Assembly (NCBI GenBank): GCA_945859605.1 | Contig: OX243816.1 | Span: forward strand, 34,845,807-34,909,806 | Source of the DNA: Lumbricus rubellus | Taxonomy: Eukaryota; Annelida; Clitellata; Crassiclitellata; Lumbricidae | Direction of reading: 5' to 3' | Length of the DNA stretch: 64,000 bases | In this document: one piece after another, positions 23,601 through 33,888 of the stretch | How positions within the stretch are numbered: the first letter of the stretch is position 1 | Layout of the letters: each line of letters begins with the position of its first letter | The notes under the pieces: model-generated | Told to the model about the DNA's origin: nothing | Seen by the model: the letters and a program-made list of their open reading frames with translations, nothing else | Database searches by the model: none | Position numbers and translations under genes: made by a program

Positions 23601-26600
23601 CACTTCGGGTAGTGAGATACTTTTGCTTGGAGACAGGTATCTTGAGAAGCGGAACCAGTGCTTTGTTTTTAATCTTAGTGCATTTTGTTATCTAGGTCGT
23701 AATTGTGCAATTTATCAAGTGTTGTTTTATCTGACATGTTGCACCTGTCTGACTTTCCAGATCTTGACCTCTGCTTTTCACCTTTGTTCTGATTGAGCAC
23801 CAGTGATTAAAGTGGTTCCTGTGATTTCTCTTTTGTGGGCGCCATGGAAGTTCAGAGTTTACGATTATGTAGTGCTTTAGTTTACACACCAGTATTGTAT
23901 GTATGCAACTATGTATGTATGTGTGTGTATGTATGCAACTATGTATGTGTGTGTGTGTGTGCATGCTTGTATGTATGTATGTATGTATGTATGTATGTAT
24001 GTATGTATGTATGTATGTATGTATGTATGTATGTATGTATGTATGTATGTATGTACTATGTATGTATGTATGTATGTATGTATGTATGTATGTATGTGTG
24101 TGTGACTGTGTATGTGTGTATGTGTGTATGTGTGTATGTGTGTATGTATGTATGTGTGTGTATGTATGTATGTATGTATGTATGTATGTATGTATGTATC
24201 AATTTGCATATCTTGCGTGCATTCTTTTTGTTCAGAATTTAACCGAACGTTCTGGAATAAGCATCGGAAATATCGGCTTAGGAGTGAAATCAAATCGATT
24301 CTTGCTCAGCAGCGAAGCCACGAAATCGCTGGAGATGAGCGCACAAGATGCGAAGACCAAATCGGAATGGCTGTCAGGTTGGTTTAGTCTGAATTCTTGA
24401 GTATCCATATAGACATGCTGCCATAGGACCGTCTGATCTGCAATAAACTCCATTGAAAGCTAGGCTTATTACATCTGTAAAGAACTCGGCGAATGGTCTA
24501 TCTGCCAGATAATACGTCTTGGACATGGTTCGTGAAGCTGATGACAAACTGCTGGGGTCAGTCAGTAGTAATTCATGCAATGGTTGTCTTGTAATTAGCG
24601 AGCCACAGTTTTGGACGTGTGCAATTGGGCAGAACTGATCTAACATGCTCTTGTCATAGTACTCAACTGTTGATCAACTGAACAGAACCACTTCAGATTA
24701 CAAAGGTCCTAGGAATGTCATTTGATGCTTCTGTCATTGAACCATGCATCCTAGATAGACGGTTCTCTGTTGTTTTTCATAGCTTTCGTAATCATAAAAG
24801 TGATCTCCAAATTTCTAAAATGCCACTGAAAAGCCGAGTGCAGAGCCCCAGCATAGTGTCGAGTCAGAATGGTAGTTTAAAGAGTAGTCTGAAGAGTAGT
24901 TTAAAGAGTAGTCTGAAGGAGGTCATAGTCCGGCAAGGAGGTCGTGGTTCGAATTCGTTGTGTTTGCATTTCAGACAAAGCCCTTAAAGTCGAAAACTCA
25001 GTTAACACTTTAACAACAAGAGTTAATTAGAAGTGACTGGGAGACCAAAGTAGCTCACTGTTAAAGTGTTAAAGGAACCATTTTTAATGGAGAAGATTAG
25101 TAGATGACAATTAAGATGATCTCATTCTACTCAATACATGTATTATGTCAGATATCTACACATCACTCGTATTACGTCATAACTGTTCTGCATCGGGATT
25201 CATCTAAAAGACTCATACTTGATGATCGCAGGCAACGAGGATGGCTGAAAGGAGTTATTAGTAGTGAGAGAAGTTAGGGAAGTGTGTCAGCATCTTGTAT
25301 TTATTGTATTTATTTTTTATTTACTAATCCCTTTAGCGGCTGTCCCAATTATGATCATCAGTTTTGTATACGATTATAAGCCGATCGGCCGCTAAAGGGG
25401 TTAAATTTTATTTATTAGATTTTGTATTTATTAAATTGGCCATGAATTACTCTATTTTATTACTTAAATCGTGTACTTCTACTCTAATAGATAATGTAAA
25501 TGCACTCACCAAATTCTGTACCATTAGATTTAGGTGTTTATTGGTTATTGATTAAATTGTTCTTTGACCTCAGCCTTACAGTCTGCTCTCGACTGGACTT
25601 GTAAAGCGTCAAGTCCAAGACAGTTGGCGCTGAAGATGCGGAAAGAAGAGCGTGCAGAGAAGCGGAAGCGGCTCGAGAAGGAGGCGGAACTAAGACAGCT
25701 GAAGGAAATGGAAATTATGAAAGCTCTGATGGAGCTTGGTGAAGAGAAAAAGGTTATACTGGAATTCTATTGCTACAGCGTCTGCTTTGACTTTGTGATA
25801 CTATGGTACAAGTAAATCTTTGGTATGTTCTGTACTAAAGCTGTTCCCTTTCATAAAACTGTTTAGTAGCAATGAAATACGAAAATCAATTTAATATTTC
25901 ATCGGTCTTAAAACAATTAGTAAAATGTATGAATTGTAAATTAGTTTAAAAAATTCAAAATTCAGAGAGAGAAATGTGCATAAAGCTAACACTTACAAAG
26001 CTCACAACCCCCAATATGCCATCCCAAAGATCTCGCAAAACAGCTTGAATGCAGAAATTTTAACTTTTTAAAGTAATATAGGATAAAGTCAGGGTTTTTG
26101 AACAGTTTTTTAAATTATAGAACATTTACAAATTTGTACTTGTACTACGCCAAATGCAGAAGGTAAAATTTTCAGCATTGTGTGTTTAAATTGGTAACGT
26201 TTAGAGAAAGCGGATTTGATTCAAAGAATGATAAATAATTAATTCATCAGTAATCCACAAAGTTAGCCATAATTGCTTGATCGTGTTTATTCATTACTGC
26301 AAGGAGAAATTCTGGAACGGATTTGTAGGGAACTAAAACTGGTGTGCTAGTTTATATGAAAAGAAATGCGTTAAGAATTAGCAGGAAATGTATGGTAGAC
26401 AAACTGATGTTTTAAAAACAAATAATACTAGAATATTTCATATATATATATATATACACACTGTGTCCGGAGAAAAAAGAACCCATTTTGTAAATATGAA
26501 AATAAATAGTAAATATTGATCGATTTTCACAATTCAAAGACCGTTTTTATCCTAACATATTTCTTAAACAATTGTGAAGATATAAAAGTTCCAGTCCAAA

Positions 26601-29600
26601 TAATGACGTCATTATGACGTCATTTGCACAAAAAGTCAAATTTAAGAGATAAATGCGCAAAATCATCAAATTTTTAAAAATATTTTTATGATGTAATTTA
26701 TCAATAATAAATGTAAGTTTAATTTTATTTTTATCTGAATTAATTTGTGGTCAAAGTGTACACCTTTGGCCTCAATGTAAGGTTCAAAACGGTCGCGCTA
26801 ATAGCCAACAGCAGCATCGATAACCAGCGTATCAAAATCCTCCCTAGCTGGCATTAACAATTCGCTCACGGAGTTCCTCAATGTCTCTTATCCTTGTCTT
26901 GTAGCCTACACCTTCTCCTCCATCAGTCTCCAAATCTTATTATCAGCGGGATTTTAAGTGGGCGGTCGTTTAGCGGCCAAAGATTAAGAGGAATGAAATC
27001 CGAGTCTCATTAATCAACAGTTCAACATATTGGCGAACTCGGTGAACTGAAGCACCATTTTGTTGAAATGTGTAGGCTATTGTTCCGAATATTCCCGGAT
27101 ATCAGGCTCGACTTTTTTTATAGAGCAGACACTCCCTTTAATAAGCTGCATTTATTTTCACTCCTGGTTCTATTAAATGAATTTCCATTTTACCAAGAGC
27201 CAAAATACCAACCGAAACCATGCATGAATGGCCGGCTAAATGCATTTTGATGCAACTGACGTCATTATTGCGTCATTATTGTGACTGAAACTTTTATATT
27301 TTCACCATTGTTAAACAAATATGTCAGGATTAAGATGGTGTTTAAATTATAAAAATCGATGAATATTTACTATTTATTTTCATATTTACAAAATGGGTCC
27401 CTTTTTTCCGGACACAGTGTATATATGTACACACATAATTATATGTAGGTACAGATATAGAATTGTAACATAGATGATACAGTTATCCTTTGTTATACTA
27501 TTTTGTAGGCTCGTCTGGATGTCGAGGAGCGAATACGTCTGGAAGAACAGAGGCTTGTGGAGGAGCAGAGAAAGATGGAAGAGACAAGAAAACTATGGGA
27601 GGAAGAGAAACTGGTGACTAATAATTGCATCTTCAGTCTTATTTTTAATCCATATCTAATTGTTTTTGATTGATTGGCTGATTGAGTGATTGATTCATTC
27701 ATTCTGAATGCAGTTTTCAGTCAGTTGTTGCCTTGAAGCAGGGTTGTACATGAGGGTATACGCGGGTATTTTTATACTCGCGAAAAAAATTGAATTGAAG
27801 CAATTATGGCGAAAGAATTGTTGGCATAGTGTACTTAGTTCTGTGAAAAATGGTACACCTGGGTATACAGTGTGTAGGCGTAATTACCTCACAAAGAATA
27901 AAGATAAAAAAAGTGTCGTACACGCTTACATAATAAATAACTGATAAAATGATGAAATTAGTCAGTCTTATATCATGGTAAGTGCACTACAATGGCAAAA
28001 TCATCAGAAAATCAAGAAGGAAATTTGACAATTTAATAAACGAAAAAGGCAAATTTTTCTACCGTAGCGTGTACTCGCCTCAAATTTACCGGTACAGCCT
28101 TGCCTTTTAAGCGCATTGATTCCCAAACAGAAAGTTGCTCCTTAATAAGAACATGGTGGCTGGCTGGTTGGAATATTCACCATGCAATGCAGAAAGTATG
28201 ATTTAAAGTGACCCTGGGGATATTTACTGTGTATAGATCTTGTGCAAGTCTGCCATTCAAATTGCTAGAAAATGCTGTCATTAGATAGCAGAACTTAAGA
28301 AATGCATGACGATAACAATGAAATAGTAACAATGTGCTGGTCAGAGAGGACTAAACCCTTGTGCCATTGCTTGTATTGCTTACTGAGTGGGTCTTTACAT
28401 ATTTTCTTGTTGCTGTGTAGGCTCGGGAGAAGGCAGAGCACGCGTGGCAGGAAGAGACTCATCTAAGAGAACAGGAACAGCAACGGCTTCGGGAAATGGA
28501 ACAGCTGCATCGAGAACTAGAGGCGCTTCTCGAAGCAGAACGGCAAGCCAAGCGTGACGAAGAAATTGTCCGATCGATGCAGGCTCAGTACGCTAATTGT
28601 ATCTGATCTTACAATGAATAGCATGGATATACAGGGTGCGCCAAAAAAAATAACCCCCCTAAGATTTTTGCCAATATCTTGACCAAAAGTGAGAATTTTG
28701 AAATGAAATTTTACAGTCTTAAAGACAATTCATATTTACACATGATGGCCAGATTTCATAAAAATATTTTAAACAGAACAAAAGTTATGCCACTTTTAGT
28801 GAGGCCACCCACCGTTTTTTGACGATTCAAAAACGCGACGCAACAAAAAGAAATAAAATCCAATCTAATTATTCTGGCCAATATCTTGGCCAAAAGTAAG
28901 AATATCGAAATGAAATTTTACATGCTTGAAGACAATTCATATCTGCATATGATGGTCAACTTTCATCAAAATATTTCTAAAACAACAAAAGTTATACCAC
29001 GTTTAGTGAGGCCACCCCCCAATTTTTGACAATTTAAAGATGTAACGCAGCAAAAACACGATTTTATTAAGTCTCATCTCAAATAATTATTATCAAATAG
29101 CCTTGATATTGGCCGATGATCATTATTATTACTATTTAAAAAGAAACAGGTACCAGCGTAGCTGCACGTCACTGAGAAGTCGCTTAGCAAGATGACAATC
29201 AAATTGGCAAATAAGGAATAATAAAGAATCTGTCGGATTAATCAACAGGTCCATCAAGAACTTTGCCAAGAGACTCAAAAGATGTGTTGGCACTGATGGT
29301 GGGCACATCGAACACAAGTTGTGAAGCATTACCAAGTTCATTTGACAAAGTTATTTGAGATGAGACTTAATAAAATTGTGTTTTTGTTACATTTTGTTGC
29401 GTTTCGCCTTTGAATCGTCAAAAAACGGTGGGTGGTCTCACTAAAAGTAGCATAACGTTTGTTCTGCTTGAGATATTGTGATGAAATCTGGCCACCATGT
29501 GTAGATATGAATTGTCTATAAGACTTAGAAATTTAATTTCGATATTCTTACTTTTGGCCAAAATATTGGCAAAAAACCTTCAAAAAATTGCGTTTTGTTT

Positions 29601-31786
29601 TTGAAGCGTCAAAAAACGGGGGGTGACCTTCCTAAAAGTGGCATAACTTTTGTTCCGTTTGAAATATTTTGATGAAATCTGGCCAACGTATGTAAATATG
29701 AATTGTTTACAAGCCTGTAAAATTTCATTTGAAAATTTTTACTTTTGGCCAAGATATTGGGAAAAACCCTAGGGGGGTTATTTTTTTTTGGCGCACCCTG
29801 TATTATTCCTCTGGATATCAGTTGATGACATTCCGCAATGGAAAGTTCTACGGGTCAGAGAGATGCAACAGAAAGAGACCGGACCTTTCAGTAATGTACT
29901 ACATTATAACAGGAATTTTTGAAACATAACAAATGGGCTCCTGCCTATTTTGACCTTGTTGCCCTGTCCTTAGTGCTGGGCTCTAGATCTCTTCACTCAT
30001 CTTTAACAATTGTACATGTGAATAAATTCTCTATGGCTCAAAGATAGATTTAGCTAATGGCTCTAGGTTAGTTTAGTAGTATCAGTAATTTAATTGCAGT
30101 TAGATTTCGTATGCATTTTTTGCCCATTATTAAATAGAATCAATTATATCTTTTACTGTAACCTAGCGTAAATCTATAACTTGTATGCAGTTACATAATG
30201 GTGTCTTTTAGGAACTTTGGTTTTTTGCAGAATATTACAAGAAGAGTTTGAACACAGAGAGCAGCTGGAAAAGATGCGGGCAGACCTGGAGAAGTTACTG
30301 GAGGAGGAACAGCAACGGAACATTGGGCTGGAGGAAATCCGGATGAAACAGGAGGCACATATCCAAGTAGAACAGCAGAAGCTGGAAGCTCTGGTGAAGG
30401 AAAAGGAACGACAGGAGCAAGAGCATTTGGTAAGATTCCTACTCTTACTGTTTCTTCTTAGAACTTCAGAATTGAATAAAATTTAACAGTGCAGAAATTA
30501 TCCTTTGATAATAATTCCTATTGCATCTGACTTTGATTGCCTGATTAGGGTATATATTGTAGCACTTAAAATAATCTTACTCATACTAATAATATTATTA
30601 AATATTGAAAGTAATAACCAGGGTTTATGCGATGTGCTAAGGTGTAAGATGCGTGGATTGTTATTTTATTGATTGCAGTTATGTGCACGGTTTACACTTC
30701 CCACTTTCTTTTTGACCATTACTGCACAACTGAAATTATTTGCGTTTAACTACTGTAATAGTAGGCCTATTTCAGTTAAGGTTATTTAAGGATTATTATT
30801 GTAATTATTGATTTATGGCGACAAATGCTACGAAAACCGGCTACTCCTGATTTGTGACAAAGACTGTACGTACAGCATCAACTCTAAGTCACTAAGAAGT
30901 CCTATACAGCAGGACCTTGTCTTCAAGTCTACCTTTTGTGCCCAGTGATGACCCATTTTTGTGACTTAAGAAATTGAGTCAATTGATTTGTTAAATGTTC
31001 TGTTGGACCAATGAATAGATCGTTTCATTTTTATTTTATGCATGACATTGTTCTCTGCTCTTTCATAGCAATAGAGTAATCACAGAAAAGCATTACCACT
31101 GTTAACTTTTGCTTCAGGCTGCCGTCACGAAGCTTCAGAAGGCTGAACAACTCAAAGCACAGATGGAGGAAGAGTTGAAAAGAAAAGAAATTGAACAGCA
31201 AAAATTTATCTCTAGTGCAACGGCCAGAACTCCCCTCACACTTCAGACACCATCACACAGGGGCATTGGCGCATTTGTAGAGGCCGACTACACCAAAAGG
31301 CATGACTTGACACCAGTTACACCCAACTCACCGGCGTTTAATGTGGTCAAGGCATGCCGAACGCCGCTATCACCACCAGTTTTCGAGGACTTGGTGCGAA
31401 GTTCTGAACGAAACAAAGATGACTTGCCTCGAATACCTCCTCCCGTTCCCGCAAAAAACCGAAACCGAAGCAACTTGGGATCGATGGGGGATAGTCAACA
31501 GGAAACTCCAACACAGGAAAGCCCCCATGTGCTGTCGCCCAAACAAGATGAGGAACAAGAACCACTAAAGGCCAAGATAACCACACCTCCTCCCGTTCCC
31601 ACAAAAAAACGAAACCGAAGCAACTTGGGATCGCTGGGGGATAGTCAGCAGGAAAATCCAGCACAGGAATACCCCCCTGTTCTGTCGCCCAAACAAGATG
31701 AGGAACAAGAATGCCAAAAGGCAGAGATAACCAGTGGCATCGCGGTTCGACTTGCGGACACTTGCATCAATGGAAATGACGTATGA
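17659..31786 (+). CDS. DEF6/SWAP70-like: SWAP70/DEF6-type PH-domain guanine exchange factor, complete
   Basis: In vertebrates SWAP70 and DEF6 bind PIP3 through a PH domain and act on Rac/Cdc42 and actin. Nine coding exons: 17659-17751, 18696-19265, 20880-21029, 24236-24377, 25574-25752, 27509-27613, 28421-28587, 30231-30429, 31118-31786. They total 2274 nt, or 757 residues, longer than human DEF6 (631). The start MSLRGKTACLWHAYNALS aligns with the family N-terminus. Residues 1-221 are the helical EF-hand-like N-terminal region. About 222-320 is the PH domain (GYLQRKGHG..GWKDVWCVL to KTKSEWLSALQSAL). About 335-590 is a Glu/Arg/Gln-rich coiled coil replacing the usual DH-like region. The rest is Pro/Ser-rich, with two 50-residue tandem repeats. 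The exon 3 donor is GTCTGA, unusual but phase-correct. Two mariner elements, SINEs and a large microsatellite lie in its introns. It cannot be assigned to SWAP70 rather than DEF6; it may represent the pre-duplication gene. Confidence 0.92.
18323..18397 (+). repeat. 25-bp tandem repeat, three copies
   Basis: Units starting at 18323, 18348 and 18373 share AGGTGTGATGTAAATTTCTA. Located in DEF6 intron 1. Confidence 0.8.
19310..19501 (-). mobile_element. tRNA-derived SINE (family 1)
   Basis: Minus-strand copy with LINE-like tail (GGCGCCCCTTCTAGC, plus strand) at 19318 and degraded tRNA head near 19440-19501. It begins 45 bp after the DEF6 exon 2 donor. Confidence 0.75.
19845..20085 (+). mobile_element. 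LINE 3' fragment (CR1/L2-like) with GAAT tail
   Basis: Decayed ORF end (SRAFSVVG..., FKTVLF) followed by GTCGGGAGCGCCTCTGAGCAG, GAAGGGGCGCGCTATATA and GAATGAATGAATGAG. Located in DEF6 intron 2. Confidence 0.7.
20112..20295 (-). mobile_element. tRNA-derived SINE (family 1), head truncated
   Basis: Tail GTATGTATGTGCACTTGT at 20116 and body GAGTGAAGGACTTGCCC (plus-strand reading); the homology stops near GGTGGATTCAAGTC, so the tRNA head is mostly missing. Located in DEF6 intron 2. Confidence 0.7.
21176..21396 (-). mobile_element. tRNA-derived SINE (family 1)
   Basis: Nearly full-length minus-strand copy from TGTTTGTATGTGCACTTG to CCACTACACCACCACG. Located in DEF6 intron 3, about 150 bp after exon 3. 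Confidence 0.8.
21938..22086. repeat. TA-rich low-complexity tract
   Basis: TATATA/ATTATATA-rich stretch with short palindromes in DEF6 intron 3. I see no other content. Confidence 0.7.
23100..23235 (+). mobile_element. RTE-like LINE C-terminal fragment
   Basis: Reads VLRIIGYESNLINTIRERQK then KWFGHTLR, the usual finger-like tail of RTE-type ORFs, and then loses similarity. Sense to DEF6, in intron 3. Confidence 0.65.
23896..24199. repeat. Large (TATG)n microsatellite
   Basis: About 300 bp of TATG with TGTG variants; long reading frames here (Cys-Met-Tyr-Val, or His-Thr-Tyr-Ile on the other strand) are artefacts. It ends 36 bp before the acceptor of DEF6 exon 4 (24236). Confidence 0.95.
24868..24922 (+). 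repeat. Short tandem repeat, 14-bp unit
   Basis: About 3.5 copies of GTAGTTTAAAGA / GTAGTCTGAAGA alternating, in DEF6 intron 4. Confidence 0.7.
25002..25072. mobile_element. TTAA-type micro-hairpin element
   Basis: TTAACACTTTAAC at 25002 and GTTAAAGTGTTAA at 25060-25072 form a perfect 13-bp inverted repeat; 71 bp in all. Located in DEF6 intron 4. Confidence 0.65.
25325..25404. mobile_element. TTAA-type micro-hairpin element (left TTAA degenerate)
   Basis: TAATCCCTTTAGCGGC faces GCCGCTAAAGGGGTTA (15 of 16 paired). The right end retains TTAA; the left reads CTAA. 80 bp, in DEF6 intron 4. Confidence 0.6.
26457..27419. mobile_element. Decayed mariner/Tc1-type transposon
   Basis: TA-flanked inverted ends CACTGTGTCCGG extend about 70 bp with the downstream ATTTTGTAAATATGAAAA block on both sides. 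On the minus strand, about 27060-26740, a stop-ridden remnant of a mariner transposase C-terminus is readable (NPADNKIWRLMEEKV, FDTLVIDAAV, AKGVHFDH). CRE-like TGACGTCA palindromes occur at 26604, 26615 and 27257. Located in DEF6 intron 5, 90 bp before exon 6. Confidence 0.85.
28632..29800. mobile_element. Mariner/Tc1-type element with long duplicated inverted arms
   Basis: Ends CAGGGTGCGCC and GGCGCACCCTG are flanked by TA (28630-28631, 29801-29802). Each arm is about 400 bp and consists of two diverged repeats of about 220 bp sharing CCAATATCTTG.CCAAAAGT and AATGAAATTTTACA. The centre (29241-29324, plus) keeps a mariner transposase C-terminus ending GGHIEHKL and stop. Located in DEF6 intron 7, 45 bp after exon 7. 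Confidence 0.88.
31436..31735 (+). repeat. In-frame 150-bp tandem duplication in DEF6 last exon
   Basis: Units 31436-31585 and 31586-31735 are about 85-90 percent identical by eye and exactly 50 codons each (residues about 642-691 and 692-741). Each opens with PPPVPxKxRNRSNLGS and ends with LSPKQDEEQE plus a short tail. Confidence 0.9.
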
Positions 31787-31919
31787 TTCCAAACGGTCTA
31801 CAACTATGATGAAATTTTAAATTATATGTGACAATGAGTTCGTCGTTCATATATGAATGTTGATGATGCCATTGCTGCTTAATGATCACAATGTAATCAT
31901 TTTCAGCATCACCTTTGCT

Positions 31920-32138
31920 CAGGGGCGCAACCAGAAAATTTTGCTGGGGGGTGCTCAAAATTTTATTGCAAGCGCCGAAGGAGCGAAGCACCGAGTGTCG
32001 AAAATTCCCTACCCCCCCCCCCCCCCCCCCACCCCACCCCAACAAAAAACTCATCGGATTTGGACAAATTGCGTGGGTCACCTTTTGGCCCTGGGGGGTG
32101 CTCAAGCACTCCCCAGCACCCCCCTAGTTGCGCCACTG
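31920..32138. mobile_element. hAT-like MITE with perfect 8-bp target duplication
   Basis: The 219-bp element is flanked by CCTTTGCT at 31912-31919 and 32139-32146. Ends are CAGGGGCGCAACCAG and, read inward, CAGTGGCGCAACTAG. A C-rich homopolymer lies at about 32010-32035. It sits about 130 bp after the DEF6 stop. Confidence 0.88.
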
Positions 32139-32442
32139 CCTTTGCTATCCAAAATGTGGACAATGGAAGATTTTCCTGATACATACATCTGAAACTGTTA
32201 ACTGTCTTTCAAATTGCATTATTTTCCAAAATCGAACTTAACTGGTTGAGATATTTTTATATTTTTACACACGAATATTAAATTTCTTGTCAACTACGAT
32301 TACTTTTTAAATGAGAAAATTCTGGCTTTTAGAAAGGAAAAACCTTTGGCTTTCACCGAGAAAATTCTAATGTTTGTGTTGAGAAACCATTTCTTGCTTT
32401 TCACCATCTTTCCACGATTTGCTTTATATTATGAAATTTCCA

Positions 32443-33504
32443 AATCTATCTATCTATCTAAGCAATTTATATAGCGCCCCTTCAAGGAATCTACTCAGAG
32501 GCGCTCCCGACCCAGGCCCGGTCAAAAAGAAAAGTCTTGAGCAGTCTATAGAATGTGCCAGAGATGTTCCGAGGTTGGGAACGCAGGTTAGAGGGAAGGT
32601 CATTCCAGAGGGAAGGTCCATTGACCGAGAATGCCCTATTCTGCCTTGTGGCTGTACGGGCGAAGGGAACCATAAAGTCGCCTCGAGAGGCCGAGCGCAG
32701 AGATCGGCGACCCGAAGTAGTTGAGGTCAAAGTGAAGAGCTCACGAAGATAAAGAGGTGCTGTTCCCAAAACGCAGCGCCAAGCAAAGGAAATAATCCGG
32801 AAGTGGATGCGGGACTGAATGGGAAGCCAGTGTAGGACATCACGAATGTAGTCCGAGATATGACCAAACTTAGGGACACCACCCACCAAGCGTGCAGCCG
32901 CCCGCAGGACCCCCTCCAGACCACGCAACCGAACCCAAGGAAGGCCAAAGTAGAGAGAGGAACAGTAATCCAACCGATTAACAATGAAAGCATGAACTAA
33001 GGTGGAAGCAGAAGCGGGAGACAGAGAGCGAGCCACGACTCGCAGCTGACGCAATTGATAATAACAGGAGCGAGTCAGAGCCTTGAGATGATCAACAAAA
33101 GTCAGCTCCGGGTCCAGGATAATACCCAGATTACGTACAGAGGTGGAAAAGACAAAGGTGGGGAATTCAGAAGCCAGAGACCCCAGATCCAGCTTATCTA
33201 GCTGTTGGCGAGTTCCAAGCCAGATATATTGAGTTTTTGAAGGGTTTAAGCGGAGTCGATTGGACGACATCCAGGCAGTAAGACGGTCTGTGGCATGCGA
33301 CATGATTCGGACGGCAGAGGCAGCTTGGGGCGCCGAGCAATGAGCGTAGGACTGAACGTCGTCAGCGTAAGAATGACTCTTAAGGGAACAAGAGGCAAGC
33401 AGGACCTCAATGTCAGCCGTAAAGAGGAGGTAAAGGAGAGGCCCCAGGACGGAACCCTGGGGAAGGCCAAAAGGGGCTGGACACCAAGGAGACCGAGTTG
33501 CTAA
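32443..33504 (-). mobile_element. 5'-truncated CR1/L2-like LINE with RT domain and 3' tail
   Basis: Non-LTR retrotransposon with a reverse-transcriptase frame open from about 33504 to 32491 on the minus strand. Motifs in order are FGLPQGSVLGPLLY (about 33475), SYADDVQSYAH with the catalytic YADD at 33358-33369, LRLNPSKTQYIWLG, and the C-terminal LLKTFLFDRAWVGSASE. The 3' UTR gives GGGGCGCTATATAAATTGC and a TAGA tetranucleotide tail at 32443-32460. Endonuclease and N-terminal RT motifs are missing (5' truncation). It is the reference copy for the stubs elsewhere in the window. Confidence 0.9.
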
Positions 33505-33676
33505 ATACCAAATGCTAAAGTTGCAGTGTAACTACCTGTAATACACACAAGAAGTTAAAGAAAAAGAACCCTGGTGAAGCAAGTCATGAAGAAGTTTTGG
33601 AAATTCTCTCCCAAGTTGGTCCATTGTGGACATTAGTCATTTAAAAATTTTACAGTAAGTGTTACAAAGATTAAAG

Positions 33677-33888
33677 AAAGAATTATAGATTTGAACTGTC
33701 AATTGGCGAGTCTGACGATTATAGTAATGTAATTTAAAGAATTATAGATTTGAACTGTCCATTGGCGAGTCTGACGATTATAGTAATGTAATTTAAAGAA
33801 TTATAGATTTGAACTGTCCATTGGCGAGTCTGACGATTATAGTAATGTAATTTAAAGAATTATAGATTTGAACTGTCCATTGGCGAGT
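33677..33888 (+). repeat. 59-bp minisatellite, 3.6 copies
   Basis: Units at 33677-33735, 33736-33794, 33795-33853 and partial 33854-33888 differ by a base or two (first has TCAATTGG where others have TCCATTGG). Confidence 0.95.

Noticed and set aside
23835..24400. Long Cys/Met/Tyr/Val and His/Thr/Tyr/Ile reading frames on both strands
   Set aside because: They are translations of the (TATG)n microsatellite; only 24236-24377 in one frame is a real exon.
31288..31792. Antisense open frames over the last DEF6-like exon, with repeats
   Set aside because: Mirror of the in-frame 150-bp tandem duplication on the plus strand.
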